A DNA stretch of 64,000 nucleotides from assembly GCA_036654095.1 (NCBI GenBank), contig JAVVSR010000002.1:1-64000 (forward strand). Direction: 5' to 3'. The DNA comes from JAVVSR01 sp036654095. Its GTDB lineage: Bacteria; Bacillota; Clostridia; Christensenellales; CAG-917. The notes under the pieces were generated by a model. The model saw only the letters and a program-made list of their open reading frames with translations. It was not told the origin of the DNA and ran no database searches. Position numbers and translations under genes: made by a program. Every line of letters starts with the position of its first letter. Position 1 is the first letter of the stretch. Shown one piece after another: positions 37,077 through 45,327 of the stretch.

Positions 37077-38006
37077 TTAAAAATATGAGAAGTATTTTTT
37101 TTCTGTGGTATTTTGGTAGGTTAAATTAATTCCATCGGCTATTATCTTCGCGCATATTTTAACGGCCTCATCTATATCTTTAGGAGTCACTATTAAATTC
37201 AGATTGCCTTCTCCCAATACATTTACAGCTAGCGTTCTACGCTCAATTTGACCACTCTCGCGCACATCTAAAGCCATTTGCTTAAAGCAGTCTAGACTGT
37301 CAAAAATTATCGCGCGGGCATACATCGCTAGCGGAACGCCTATCGCTATTGTAGGCACTCCTAGGCTTAATTGCGATATTGCTTTTCGACCCGATTGACT
37401 TGCGCTCCCTGGTTCTATCCCCGCATTTGTCAACTGAAATGATTTAAATACTCGACTTATTTTTGTTGTCGCCAATGTGTCAATTACTATCACAAGAGAA
37501 GCTTTTATTCTGTCAACAATCCCTTTTATTATATCAAACGACTCAATTCCAGTTACCCCAAATACCCCAGTAGATATCGCGCATACATTTTTTAGACGCT
37601 GCCCCCTTGTATAGTCGCTTTCAATTATATTTCGCGTCACAATAAGGTCGTCAACAACCATCGCGCCTAACGCGTCTGCAACGACTTTTTCATTTCCTAA
37701 ACCAACTACCAAAATAGTTGGCTTTGCGCCCATAAGCGTAGCCGTCATATCTCGCAATACATTTTTAATGCCTTTTGAGATATCTTGTTGCACTTCTCGT
37801 TCTGTTATTCGGCCATCACATTCTAACGTAATGTATATTCCCTTTTTCTTTTGAAGTTCCTTGGCTTCCAAATCTGTTTTAACTAGCATTTTGCGCTGCG
37901 TAATGCTATCGCTAATTTTTTTTGTTTCCGTATTATACTTTTTACTATTATCTAAATTTTCAGCAGCCTCAAAGGCCATATCGAACTTTAAATTTTGTTT
38001 TTCCAT
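37077..38006 (-). CDS. gpr: GPR endopeptidase (spore germination protease)
   Basis: 309 residues. The family core is visible: IYITLECDGRITE, ILVVGLGNEKVVADALG (about residues 98-114), VFGVTGIES, VIVIDTLATTKISRV and a LTNAGIEPGSA segment in place of the usual DTGIxPGSGVGN. FDMAFEAAE near the start resembles the autoprocessing region. GPR degrades small acid-soluble spore proteins during germination, so its presence implies an endospore-forming lineage. No Shine-Dalgarno sequence precedes the ATG. Its neighbour rpsT is divergent, as is common in Firmicutes. Confidence 0.88.
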   Translation of the reverse strand: MEKQNLKFDMAFEAAENLDNSKKYNTETKKISDSITQRKMLVKTDLEAKELQKKKGIYITLECDGRITEREVQQDISKGIKNVLRDMTATLMGAKPTILVVGLGNEKVVADALGAMVVDDLIVTRNIIESDYTRGQRLKNVCAISTGVFGVTGIESFDIIKGIVDRIKASLVIVIDTLATTKISRVFKSFQLTNAGIEPGSASQSGRKAISQLSLGVPTIAIGVPLAMYARAIIFDSLDCFKQMALDVRESGQIERRTLAVNVLGEGNLNLIVTPKDIDEAVKICAKIIADGINLTYQNTTEKKYFSYF

Positions 38007-38189
38007 ATAAATATTATGTATATAATTACAAAATAATTGCGTTCACATATATACACATTAATGTTTGTTCATATTATTTTATGATGTGCCATTTTTTAAG
38101 GTAGACGTTAATAGATAAAATGAACTTGCCGATAACAAAAGTGGATAAACAAACTAAATGTATTAAAATTACAAATTTTAGTTTGTTAA

Positions 38190-38410
38190 AAGCAGTTGCA
38201 AAGGCCTATAAAAGTGCTTGCAAAGGCTTATATTAGTTGTTGCAAAGACTTGTAAAAGCAGTTGCAAAGGCCTAAAAAGTTGTTTTAAAGGCTTATAATG
38301 GTTGTTGCAAAGGCTTATAAAAGTGCTGCGAAGGTTTATAAAAGTGCTTGCAAAGGCTTATAAAAGCAGTTGCAAAGGCTTATGAAAGTGCTTGCAAAGA
38401 CTTATGAAAG
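38190..38410. repeat. Ten-copy 22-bp minisatellite between gpr and rpsT
   Basis: Units of 21 or 22 bases with the core TTGCAAAGGCTTATAAAAG follow each other without spacers from 38190. Copies vary at AAGCAGT/AAGTGCT/TAGTTGT starts and GGCTTATAA/GGCCTATAA ends. The array lies in the 694-base divergent gap; the remaining parts (38007-38189 and 38411-38633) are AT-rich with no other recognisable feature. Confidence 0.9.
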
Positions 38411-38633
38411 TTTATGATATTTTATCTAATGTATGTTATGTAAGCGAACTTACCCCTAAAACCAATATGATTTTATTTTAAAGCGACAAATAAAGTCAAA
38501 CAATAAAAAGACAATTAGCAAATATTTAATAAAAGTTTTTAGTTTTTTAATCAATTTAATAACTATATTAGCAATATCTTTATGTTTTTATATAAATAGT
38601 AGGTTAAATTTTGAAAAAAAGATATGTTTTTTG

Positions 38634-38662
38634 TTGCCAAATAAATATTCTTATGTTATTAT
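38634..38662 (+). promoter_or_regulatory. Promoter of rpsT
   Basis: TTGCCA (38634-38639), 17-base spacer, TATTAT (38657-38662). It excludes the upstream in-frame ATG at 38611 as a start. Confidence 0.75.
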
Positions 38663-38700
38663 GTACAAGCATATTGAGCTACACGAAAGGAGATATATCT

Positions 38701-39111
38701 GTGCCAAACATAAAATCACAAATTAAACGCGTTGAAATTTCCGCGAAAGAAAATGCAAATAATTCTGCTAAAAAAACAAGAGTTAAAAATGCTATTAAAA
38801 AGTTTAATGCCGCTATTGATGCTAAAGACATAAAAACTGCTGAGGCTTTGCTTCCTGAAACTGTTTCATTAATTAATTGCGCAAAAAGCGATGGCGTTTT
38901 CCACGCAAATACCGCTGCGCGCAAAATTGCATCATTAAACAAGTTTTTACACGCACTACAAATAGGCGCGCCTATTCTTCCTGCTGTAAAGGTTTCAAAA
39001 AAGCCTATTGCCGCTCCCGTTGTTGAAGCTGTTGCAGCTCCCGTTGTTAAAGCTGTTGTAGCGCCTGTTGTTGAAGCTCCTGTTAAAAAAACAAGAAAGG
39101 CTAAAGCTTAA
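38701..39111 (+). CDS. rpsT: Small ribosomal subunit protein S20 with C-terminal extension
   Basis: 136 residues from a GTG at 38701, eight bases after AAAGGAG. Residues 1-88 are a normal S20 (PNIKSQIKR, AKKTRVKNAIKKFNAAID, HANTAARKIASLNKFLHAL), a primary 16S rRNA-binding protein of the 30S subunit. A tail of about 48 residues follows, made of three 8-residue repeats of the type AAPVVEAV, AAPVVKAV, VAPVVEAP (104-127) and a basic end KKTRKAKA. Ordinary S20 stops at about 88 residues, so the tail is unusual. It is transcribed alone and ends at its own terminator. Confidence 0.92.
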   Translation: MPNIKSQIKRVEISAKENANNSAKKTRVKNAIKKFNAAIDAKDIKTAEALLPETVSLINCAKSDGVFHANTAARKIASLNKFLHALQIGAPILPAVKVSKKPIAAPVVEAVAAPVVKAVVAPVVEAPVKKTRKAKA

Positions 39112-39171
39112 CACTTATTTATATCGCTAATTACTTTCCTGCTGATAATCGGTAGAAGAGTTTTAATTTTG

Positions 39172-39199
39172 GGCAATCTAATTGATAGATTGCCTTTTT
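39172..39199 (+). terminator. Intrinsic terminator of rpsT
   Basis: GGCAATCTA (39172-39180) pairs with TAGATTGCC (39186-39194), followed by TTTTT. Confidence 0.9.
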
Positions 39200-39313
39200 C
39201 AATTTCTAAACAAAATAATTATTACCTGCGCACTTATCGCAATACTTATAATTTTTTTATATGTAATGTATTTTAAGATTAACTGTTTTAATTCAAAATA
39301 AATATCCTTTTCA

Positions 39314-39350
39314 ATAGGCAGTCAAAATAACACTCATTTTGACTGCCTAT
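39314..39350. other. Orphan 15-bp hairpin
   Basis: ATAGGCAGTCAAAAT (39314-39328) pairs perfectly with ATTTTGACTGCCTAT (39336-39350) around a 7-base loop. Neither strand has a proper T run after it, so it is not a standard terminator, and rpsT already has one 120 bases upstream. It sits in the leader region of the FAD oxidoreductase gene. Confidence 0.75.
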
Positions 39351-39447
39351 AACATTTAATAACAATATAATAAAAAATGAAAAATTACCTTGTAATTTAG
39401 TTAAAATTGCTGTAAAATTAAATTAATTATTATTAGGGAGGTAGTTT

Positions 39448-40821
39448 ATGAATTCTAATTACGACATCATTGTTGTCGGCGCAGGCACCGCTGGTACTTA
39501 CTTTGCTAAAAGAATGGCCTCGGAAGGCTATTCTGTTTTAGTAATTGACAAAACTATTCAACAGGACTTAGGTAACCGCTTAAATGTTTTTCATATTGAT
39601 GAGGAATTGTTTTCGCGATTTGACGTTCCAAAACCTCAACCGGGCGATGAAGAATATGTAACTTTATTTAAATATGGATTAGCGCGCTCGCCTTTTAACC
39701 GCTATGATAAACGTACGGATTATCCATTTTTAGTCATGAAATTGCCTGCTTTTTTAAAACGCTTAACCTCGTGGGCAACAAGTTTCGGCGTTGAATACTC
39801 TTTTGAAACCGAATTTGTTGATTTTATATATGCAAATGGCAAAATTTGTGGCGTAAAAATTAACAAAAACGGCGTTCGACTTGAAATTATGTGTCGATTA
39901 GTTGCAGATTGCTCGGGTATACCAAGTGTTGCTCGGCGCAAACTTCCGCTAAATTATGGCGTCGAAAACTTTGAAATTTCTTCGCGTGATAAATTTTATG
40001 TCGTTTTACGTTATGTTACTTTAACTAATCCTGAAAAAGATAAAATAAATACGTCAATAGGGTTTCCTTATTACAAAACATGGATGGCGCCTTCGCTTGA
40101 AGCTAACGGAGCAATCTTTGGAGTCGGCGCAAATTTGAGCTATGAGTTTGCCGAAAAATGCTATCAGCAATTTGAAAAGGATATAAAACTTCCAAGCCAT
40201 ACCTTAGACCATATCGAAAAAGGTTCAACTCCTTATCGGCGTCCGCCATACTCATTTGTTGCAGACGGATTTATTACACTCGGCGACAGCGCTTGCATTA
40301 CAAAACCATTTAGCGGCGAAGGAATTACTGCCGCGTGGGTATTATGTGACATAGCAGCCAAAGCCATTACACCCGTTATGGCTAACAACAAATATCCTAC
40401 TCGCGAAGCAATGTGGCGCGTAAATGTTGAATACAACAGAACACAAGGCGCAGATTTTGCAGAGCTTATGACAACATTGATAGGCGCGGTTGACTGTACT
40501 CGGGAAGAAATGGATTATGAATTTAAAAAGAGTATTGTTTTTGAAGAAGCTATAATGACTCGTATGAATCGCAAATTTGCAAACGTTATGACGATAGGTG
40601 AAATGTTTAGCATTGTCTTTAGAGTTTTAGGTGGATTATTTAGCCTAAATATTCGTTTTAAAACTGTTATGGATTTAATTAAAACCATTCTTGATGCTGG
40701 AAAATTTAAAAAACTTTATCGCAAGTTTCCCGAAAATCCACAACAATTTTCAGAGTGGACAAAAAAGGTTGACCATATGTGGAAAAAAGTTGGCACTATG
40801 GCTGACAAATGCAAAATTTAG
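39448..40821 (+). CDS. FAD-dependent oxidoreductase (geranylgeranyl-reductase-like)
   Basis: 457 residues. The N-terminal IIVVGAGTAGTYFAKRMASEGY is a Rossmann FAD site, and LGDSACITKPFSGEGITAAW (about residues 272-291) is the second FAD-contacting motif of the geranylgeranyl reductase/squalene-epoxidase-like group. Substrate not known; reduction of a lipid or polyprenoid is possible. GGGAGG precedes the ATG. The last 60 codons lie in a 178-bp segment that is repeated directly after the stop codon, so the functional protein ends normally and the second copy is untranslated. Confidence 0.8.
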   Translation: MNSNYDIIVVGAGTAGTYFAKRMASEGYSVLVIDKTIQQDLGNRLNVFHIDEELFSRFDVPKPQPGDEEYVTLFKYGLARSPFNRYDKRTDYPFLVMKLPAFLKRLTSWATSFGVEYSFETEFVDFIYANGKICGVKINKNGVRLEIMCRLVADCSGIPSVARRKLPLNYGVENFEISSRDKFYVVLRYVTLTNPEKDKINTSIGFPYYKTWMAPSLEANGAIFGVGANLSYEFAEKCYQQFEKDIKLPSHTLDHIEKGSTPYRRPPYSFVADGFITLGDSACITKPFSGEGITAAWVLCDIAAKAITPVMANNKYPTREAMWRVNVEYNRTQGADFAELMTTLIGAVDCTREEMDYEFKKSIVFEEAIMTRMNRKFANVMTIGEMFSIVFRVLGGLFSLNIRFKTVMDLIKTILDAGKFKKLYRKFPENPQQFSEWTKKVDHMWKKVGTMADKCKI

Positions 40822-41009
40822 CCTAAATATTCGTTTTAAAACTGTTATGGATTTAATTAAAACCATTCTTGATGCTGGAAAATTTAAAAAACTTTATCGC
40901 AAGTTTCCCGAAAATCCACAACAATTTTCAGAGTGGACAAAAAAGGTTGACCATATGTGGAAAAAAGTTGGCACTATGGCTGACAAATGCAAAATTTAGC
41001 CTAAATATT
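40638..41009. repeat. 178-bp perfect tandem duplication of the oxidoreductase 3' end
   Basis: Copy 1 (40638-40815) and copy 2 (40816-40993) look identical throughout. A 16-bp sequence, ATTTAGCCTAAATATT-like, occurs at the start of copy 1, at the junction and again at 40994-41009, where it marks the recombination endpoints. The stop TAG of the oxidoreductase is in the junction copy, so copy 2 is downstream of the gene. The lack of divergence suggests a recent event. Confidence 0.95.
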
Positions 41010-41030
41010 AACAACCCTACGATGTGCTTT

Positions 41031-41217
41031 GGCAAAATACTATCGCGCTATTCGTGACTGCCATATTGCGAAAGGCAAAATACTATCGCGCTATTCGTGA
41101 CTACCATATTGCGAAAGGCAAAATACTATCGCGCTATTCGTGACTGCCATTTTGCGAAATGCAAAATACTATCGCGCTGTTCGTGACTGCCATTTTGCGA
41201 AAGGCAAAATACTATCC
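41031..41217. repeat. 43-bp tandem array, 4.3 copies
   Basis: Units start GGCAAAATACTATCGCG at 41031, 41074, 41117, 41160 and 41203 (partial). Each ends CCATATTGCGAAA or CCATTTTGCGAAA. Differences between copies are single bases. It follows the duplicated gene end and has no ORF. The period equals that of the array at 10861, though the sequence is different. Confidence 0.92.
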
Positions 41218-41288
41218 ATACAATTTTTTTATTTTTTTAAACTTATTAATGATACTGATTTAATTATATGAATAAAATTTTATTTTTT

Positions 41289-41325
41289 TCGCGCAACTTA
41301 TATTGTATAAATTGCGCGATTTTTT
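41289..41325 (+). terminator. Intrinsic terminator downstream of the duplication and 43-bp array
   Basis: TCGCGCAA (41289-41296) pairs with TTGCGCGA (41312-41319), extended by an inner TTATA/TATAA stem, then six T. It is the first terminator after the oxidoreductase stop, so the transcript probably includes the repeats. Confidence 0.85.
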
Positions 41326-41524
41326 ATTTATAACCGTTTATCCATTAAAAATGTTGTATGTCACAATTAATGTTCATATACATTATTATGTGGCATTTTT
41401 TTTGCAAAATAACATATTTAAAACAATTAACCACTATGACAATATTGTTAATAAATTTAATAATACTATTTTGTAGTAATTTTTAGCTAAAATAGTAAAA
41501 TGATTACATTTTTGTTAAAATCTA

Positions 41525-41553
41525 TTGCCTAGTTAAAATTGAAGTGATATAAT
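41525..41553 (+). promoter_or_regulatory. Promoter of the Fe-alcohol dehydrogenase gene
   Basis: TTGCCT (41525-41530), 17-base spacer, TATAAT (41548-41553), followed by AAGGAGGA (41573-41580) shortly before the ATG. Confidence 0.75.
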
Positions 41554-41583
41554 AATTTTATCAGTTTGATGTAAGGAGGAGTT

Positions 41584-42780
41584 ATGAACGTTTTTAAACG
41601 AATTGGTTGCAGAATTTATCAAAAAGTTATGTACTGTGCAATGCCTTTCCTTCCGTGGAGAAAACCCGAGCTTGTTGACGGCGGACTTGCGGCCCTGCCT
41701 AACTTTATAAAAGGAAAAGGATTTGACAAAGTTTTACTTGTTACCGATAAAGGTATCCGCTCGCTAGGGCTTATCGACAACCTACTAGATGGCCTCGAAA
41801 AAACATCAATTAAATGTTTTGTTTATGACGAAACGGTGGCAAACCCTACCATTGATAATATTGAAGCCGCATTGAAAATTTATAATGGAAATGGCTGTAA
41901 AGCAATTATAGCATTTGGCGGAGGGTCGGCAATGGATTGCGGCAAAGGCGTGGGAGCGCGCGTAGCTCGTCCAAATAAGCCCGTTCAAAAAATGAAAGGA
42001 GTTTTAAAAATTTTAAAGGCTACTCCTCCTATTTTTGCCGTTCCAACAACAGCAGGCACTGGTTCGGAAGCAACATTAGCCGCCGTTATCTCAAACAGTC
42101 AAACTCACGAAAAATATCCTATCAATGACCCCAACTTAATTCCCAAATACGCAGTACTTGACCCGCAAATTACTGTAAAACTGCCAAAACATATCACCTC
42201 TACAACAGGTATTGACGCGCTAACGCACGCTGTTGAGGCTTTTATCGGAAGCAGTAACACTAAGGAAACCAAACAGATGGCAGTTGATGCGACTAAGTTG
42301 ATTTTCAAATATTTAAAGCGCGCATATGACAACGGCGAAGATATTGAAGCGCGAAAACAAATGCAACTTGCCGCTTATTATGCCGGCATTTCATTTACGC
42401 GAGCTTATGTGGGCTATGTGCACTCAGTAGCGCACAGTCTAGGCGGATATTATGGCGTTCCTCACGGTTTAGCAAACGCAGTTCTACTTCCATATTTTCT
42501 TGACGAATATGGTTCAACCGCGTGGAAAAAACTCGCAATTTTAGCCGACGCTGTTGGCATAAAAGGCAAGTCTGACGAGGAAAAGGCAAAGGCCTTTATT
42601 CAAGCAATTAAAGACTTAAATGCAAGTATGGATATCCCCACAAAAATTGACAAAATTCAAGAAAAGGACATTCCAATTTTATCCGCGCGCGCGTCGTCTG
42701 AAGGCAATCCGCTATATCCCGTTCCGAAGCTTATGGACAAAAACGAACTTGCCGAAATGTATCGCAAGGTTATGAAATAA
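41584..42780 (+). CDS. Iron-containing alcohol dehydrogenase
   Basis: 398 residues of the group III alcohol dehydrogenase family. The NAD(P)-binding FGGGSAMDCGKG is at about residues 119-130, GTGSEAT at about 159, and the metal-binding set includes the Asp/His residues of TGIDALTHAVEA (about 205), and VHSVAHSLGGYYGVPHGLANAVLLP (about 280-304). It would interconvert an alcohol and an aldehyde in the cytosol with NAD(P)H, a typical fermentative step; substrate not determined. It is transcribed from a consensus-like promoter, and a terminator follows after 280 bases. Confidence 0.92.
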   Translation: MNVFKRIGCRIYQKVMYCAMPFLPWRKPELVDGGLAALPNFIKGKGFDKVLLVTDKGIRSLGLIDNLLDGLEKTSIKCFVYDETVANPTIDNIEAALKIYNGNGCKAIIAFGGGSAMDCGKGVGARVARPNKPVQKMKGVLKILKATPPIFAVPTTAGTGSEATLAAVISNSQTHEKYPINDPNLIPKYAVLDPQITVKLPKHITSTTGIDALTHAVEAFIGSSNTKETKQMAVDATKLIFKYLKRAYDNGEDIEARKQMQLAAYYAGISFTRAYVGYVHSVAHSLGGYYGVPHGLANAVLLPYFLDEYGSTAWKKLAILADAVGIKGKSDEEKAKAFIQAIKDLNASMDIPTKIDKIQEKDIPILSARASSEGNPLYPVPKLMDKNELAEMYRKVMK

Positions 42781-42952
42781 ATTTGTAACTATTTTAATAA
42801 ACGGTTTATATTTATTTTGAATATTTTTATCTACTTAATTAAAGTTGCGCTGTAAATAATAACTTTTGTAGTATTTGGTTTTATGGATTAAAATTTATAC
42901 CAAATTTGTAATTTAAAATTGCGCTTTACATATATTTAAGCAAGCGATTTTA

Positions 42953-42966
42953 ACCAGATATCTGGT
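42953..42966. other. Perfect 14-bp palindrome
   Basis: ACCAGATATCTGGT lies alone in the 375-base gap between the alcohol dehydrogenase and the methyltransferase genes. It could be a protein-binding site, but no promoter is near. The rest of the gap up to the terminator holds nothing recognisable. Confidence 0.5.
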
Positions 42967-43063
42967 GAATAAATATTTTAATTGCACCCAACAACGGCAC
43001 TAGGTATTGATAAAAAACTAATTAACATAAGTATATTATCTTTATAACATTTAAAAAATAAAT

Positions 43064-43105
43064 AAAAGTATCTTCAATGGCTAAATAATTTGAAGATACT
43101 TTTTA
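43064..43105. terminator. Bidirectional intrinsic terminator
   Basis: AAAAGTATCTTCAA (43064-43077) pairs with TTGAAGATACTTTT (43090-43103), flanked by A and T runs; placed between convergent genes. Confidence 0.85.
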
Positions 43106-43155
43106 TTTGCAAAACATTATAAGCAATTTTAAAGCTAATCTATTCCACTAAGAAA

Positions 43156-43971
43156 CTAGCATTTTTTTACGCTAAAAACATCAATGTAAAACGAGCAAGT
43201 TAAATTAAGTTTTTCAATATCATTAAGTTTTTTTATGCCCTCAGCTTCAGTAGTATAGAAATATGGCGTCATTTTAACTAACTCTATTAAATCAATATTA
43301 TCTTTAAACTCTATTACTTTTTTAATTTCATTATGACTTTCTTTGTTAAAAAAAACAGACTCAATTTCCTTATTATTTTCAAACGCGCAATCACCATATA
43401 GTGTTTTTTTAATTTCAATCAAATGCTTTTCAGCAGGATACACCACAATCAATTTGCCGTTAGGTTTTAAAATCCGTTTATATTCACTAAATGCGTAAGG
43501 TGAAAATACACACATAATTACATCGAAAACGTCATCTGAATAAGGTAGGTCAAAAACACTAGAAACATAGTAATTAGACGTTTTATCTCGCCTGCTTGCA
43601 AGTTTAACCGCCTCTTTTGATATATCAACGCCATCAGCATCAATGTTTGAAGCATATTTAATTAAGTTTTGTAAATAATAACCACTGCCACAACCTGCAT
43701 CTAATAAGGTTATATTTTTTAAATTAAAACTTAATACAATTTCTGTAATTGCTTTCGATAAAAAGTCATAATAACCTTTATTTAAAAAATCGAAACGCGC
43801 CCTCACCATTAAACTGTTGTCGCCCGGATTTTTACTGTTTTTCATATTTGACAAAAGCAAGTTAGTATAGCCGTCGCTTGAAATATCAAAGCTATGTCCA
43901 CTTTCGCAAACAAGTGATTTGCCATTTAATAGCAATGGTTTTTTACAATTTGGACAGCGAGCCTTTATCAT
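43156..43971 (-). CDS. RlmA-like 23S rRNA (guanine) methyltransferase
   Basis: 271 residues from the ATG at 43971, with AAGGAG five bases upstream. The N-terminal zinc ribbon (RCPNCKKPLLL, then CESGHSFD, about residues 4-30) and the class I SAM site LLDAGCGSGYYLQNL (about residue 86) are the arrangement of RlmA(I)/RlmA(II) (TlrB) enzymes, which methylate G745 or G748 in 23S rRNA. The continuation SRRDKTSNYYVSSVFDLPY and CVFSPYAFSEYKRILKPNG matches. Position specificity cannot be read from sequence; type II would give macrolide (tylosin) resistance. Confidence 0.82.
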   Translation of the reverse strand: MIKARCPNCKKPLLLNGKSLVCESGHSFDISSDGYTNLLLSNMKNSKNPGDNSLMVRARFDFLNKGYYDFLSKAITEIVLSFNLKNITLLDAGCGSGYYLQNLIKYASNIDADGVDISKEAVKLASRRDKTSNYYVSSVFDLPYSDDVFDVIMCVFSPYAFSEYKRILKPNGKLIVVYPAEKHLIEIKKTLYGDCAFENNKEIESVFFNKESHNEIKKVIEFKDNIDLIELVKMTPYFYTTEAEGIKKLNDIEKLNLTCSFYIDVFSVKKC

Positions 43972-44204
43972 AATTTCTCCTTGACATTTACAACAATATG
44001 TTATCACTTTTATGTGAATAAGTAAACAAAAAACACCTAAAACACGTTTTACAGTTTATCCATAAATATCATCACATTTACCATTGACTTTAATATAACT
44101 ACGTACTATAATTTCAATCATATAATGCAAAATACAAGTTTATATCTCTGCATAATTTAGTATAGATTTAACTAATTTTGACGTTTTTGGCAAAGGATTA
44201 GATT

Positions 44205-45317
44205 ATGTCAATAAACAATAAAATTATTTCTTTTTTTAAAAGCAACATTGTTTTAATTATCGCGCTATTATGCGCGATAATTTCGTCATGCATTGTAGGC
44301 GTTGATAAAAGCTATTTTCACTATATCGATTATCGCACTATTACTTGCTTATTTTGTATGCTCGCATGTATTTGCGCATTACGTAATATATATTTTTTCC
44401 GTTTTACTGCTCGAAAAATTGTTGAAAAATTTTCAAACACCAGAAGCACTATTTTAGCGCTTGTTTTTATCACTTTTTTTGGCAGTATGTTAATTGCAAA
44501 CGATATGGCTTTAATTACATTTTTGCCACTAGGTTATATGGTTTTGTCGAACACAAAAAAAGAAAAGTATTTAATGTTTACTTTTATAATGCAAAATATA
44601 GCCGCAAATCTTGGAGGGATGTTGACGCCATTTGGAAACCCACAAAACCTTTACTTATATTCGTATTTTAACATAGGCAACGGCGAGTTTATGCTGACAA
44701 TGCTGATACCATTTATTGTATCTATGGCTTTAATATTTATAATTTGCTTGTTTGTAAAAAAAGAAACATTACAGTTTGAAAACGACCTTGACATAAAAAT
44801 GGATAAAAAAAAGCTAATAACATATTTACTGTTATTTGCCTTTTCTATTGTAATAGTATTTCGCGTAATTCCATTTTGGTGGGGACTAATTATAATACCG
44901 ACAGTGATAGCGCTTTTAGATTTTCGAGCGCTTAAGCAAGTCGACTATCCATTGCTATTAACATTTGTATGCTTTTTTATATTTGCCGGAAACGTTGCGC
45001 GGATAGAAAGCGTTGACAATTTCATACAAGCCAATCTTAATAAAAACGTATTACTTTACGGTATAGTTTCGTGCCAATTTATATCAAATGTCCCGTCAGC
45101 AATATTGCTTAGTCGCTTCACAACCGACTATCGAAGCTTGCTTTTAGCTGTCAATATAGGTGGGCTAGGGACAATTATTTCATCACTTGCCAGCCTAATA
45201 ACTTTTAGGGAATATACTCGTCACTTCCCAAATAAAAAACTTCGTTATCTATTTTGGTTTTCGTTTGTGAACTTCTCATTTGTGGGTATATTATATTTAA
45301 CCTCACTAATTCATTAA
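44205..45317 (+). CDS. SLC13/ArsB-like anion permease
   Basis: 370 residues, roughly ten membrane helices. ANDMALITFLPLG (about residue 98) and GGMLTPFGNPQNLYLYSYF (about 143-161) are the two re-entrant signatures of the ion transporter superfamily (citrate/NhaD/ArsB-type), and a matching second-half FISNVPSAILLSRFT is near 290-304. The ion may be a dicarboxylate, sodium or arsenite; no ars genes are nearby. AAAGGA precedes the ATG. It converges on the alarmone synthetase gene with only 10 bases between stops and no terminator. Confidence 0.85.
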   Translation: MSINNKIISFFKSNIVLIIALLCAIISSCIVGVDKSYFHYIDYRTITCLFCMLACICALRNIYFFRFTARKIVEKFSNTRSTILALVFITFFGSMLIANDMALITFLPLGYMVLSNTKKEKYLMFTFIMQNIAANLGGMLTPFGNPQNLYLYSYFNIGNGEFMLTMLIPFIVSMALIFIICLFVKKETLQFENDLDIKMDKKKLITYLLLFAFSIVIVFRVIPFWWGLIIIPTVIALLDFRALKQVDYPLLLTFVCFFIFAGNVARIESVDNFIQANLNKNVLLYGIVSCQFISNVPSAILLSRFTTDYRSLLLAVNIGGLGTIISSLASLITFREYTRHFPNKKLRYLFWFSFVNFSFVGILYLTSLIH

Positions 45318-45327
45318 CTCCCAAATT

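Noticed and set aside
38190..38410. CRISPR array
   Set aside because: Units of 22 bp are contiguous without variable spacers, and no cas genes are near.
38611..38700. Upstream in-frame ATG extending S20 by 30 residues
   Set aside because: It lies upstream of the predicted -35/-10 promoter and has no SD, while the GTG at 38701 has AAAGGAG and matches the S20 start.
40691..41057. Two plus-strand ORFs of 102 and 62 codons
   Set aside because: They are out-of-frame or downstream readings of the duplicated oxidoreductase 3' end.
41031..41217. CRISPR array or REP/BIME element
   Set aside because: Direct 43-bp units with no spacers and no dyad of REP type; copies differ only by point changes.
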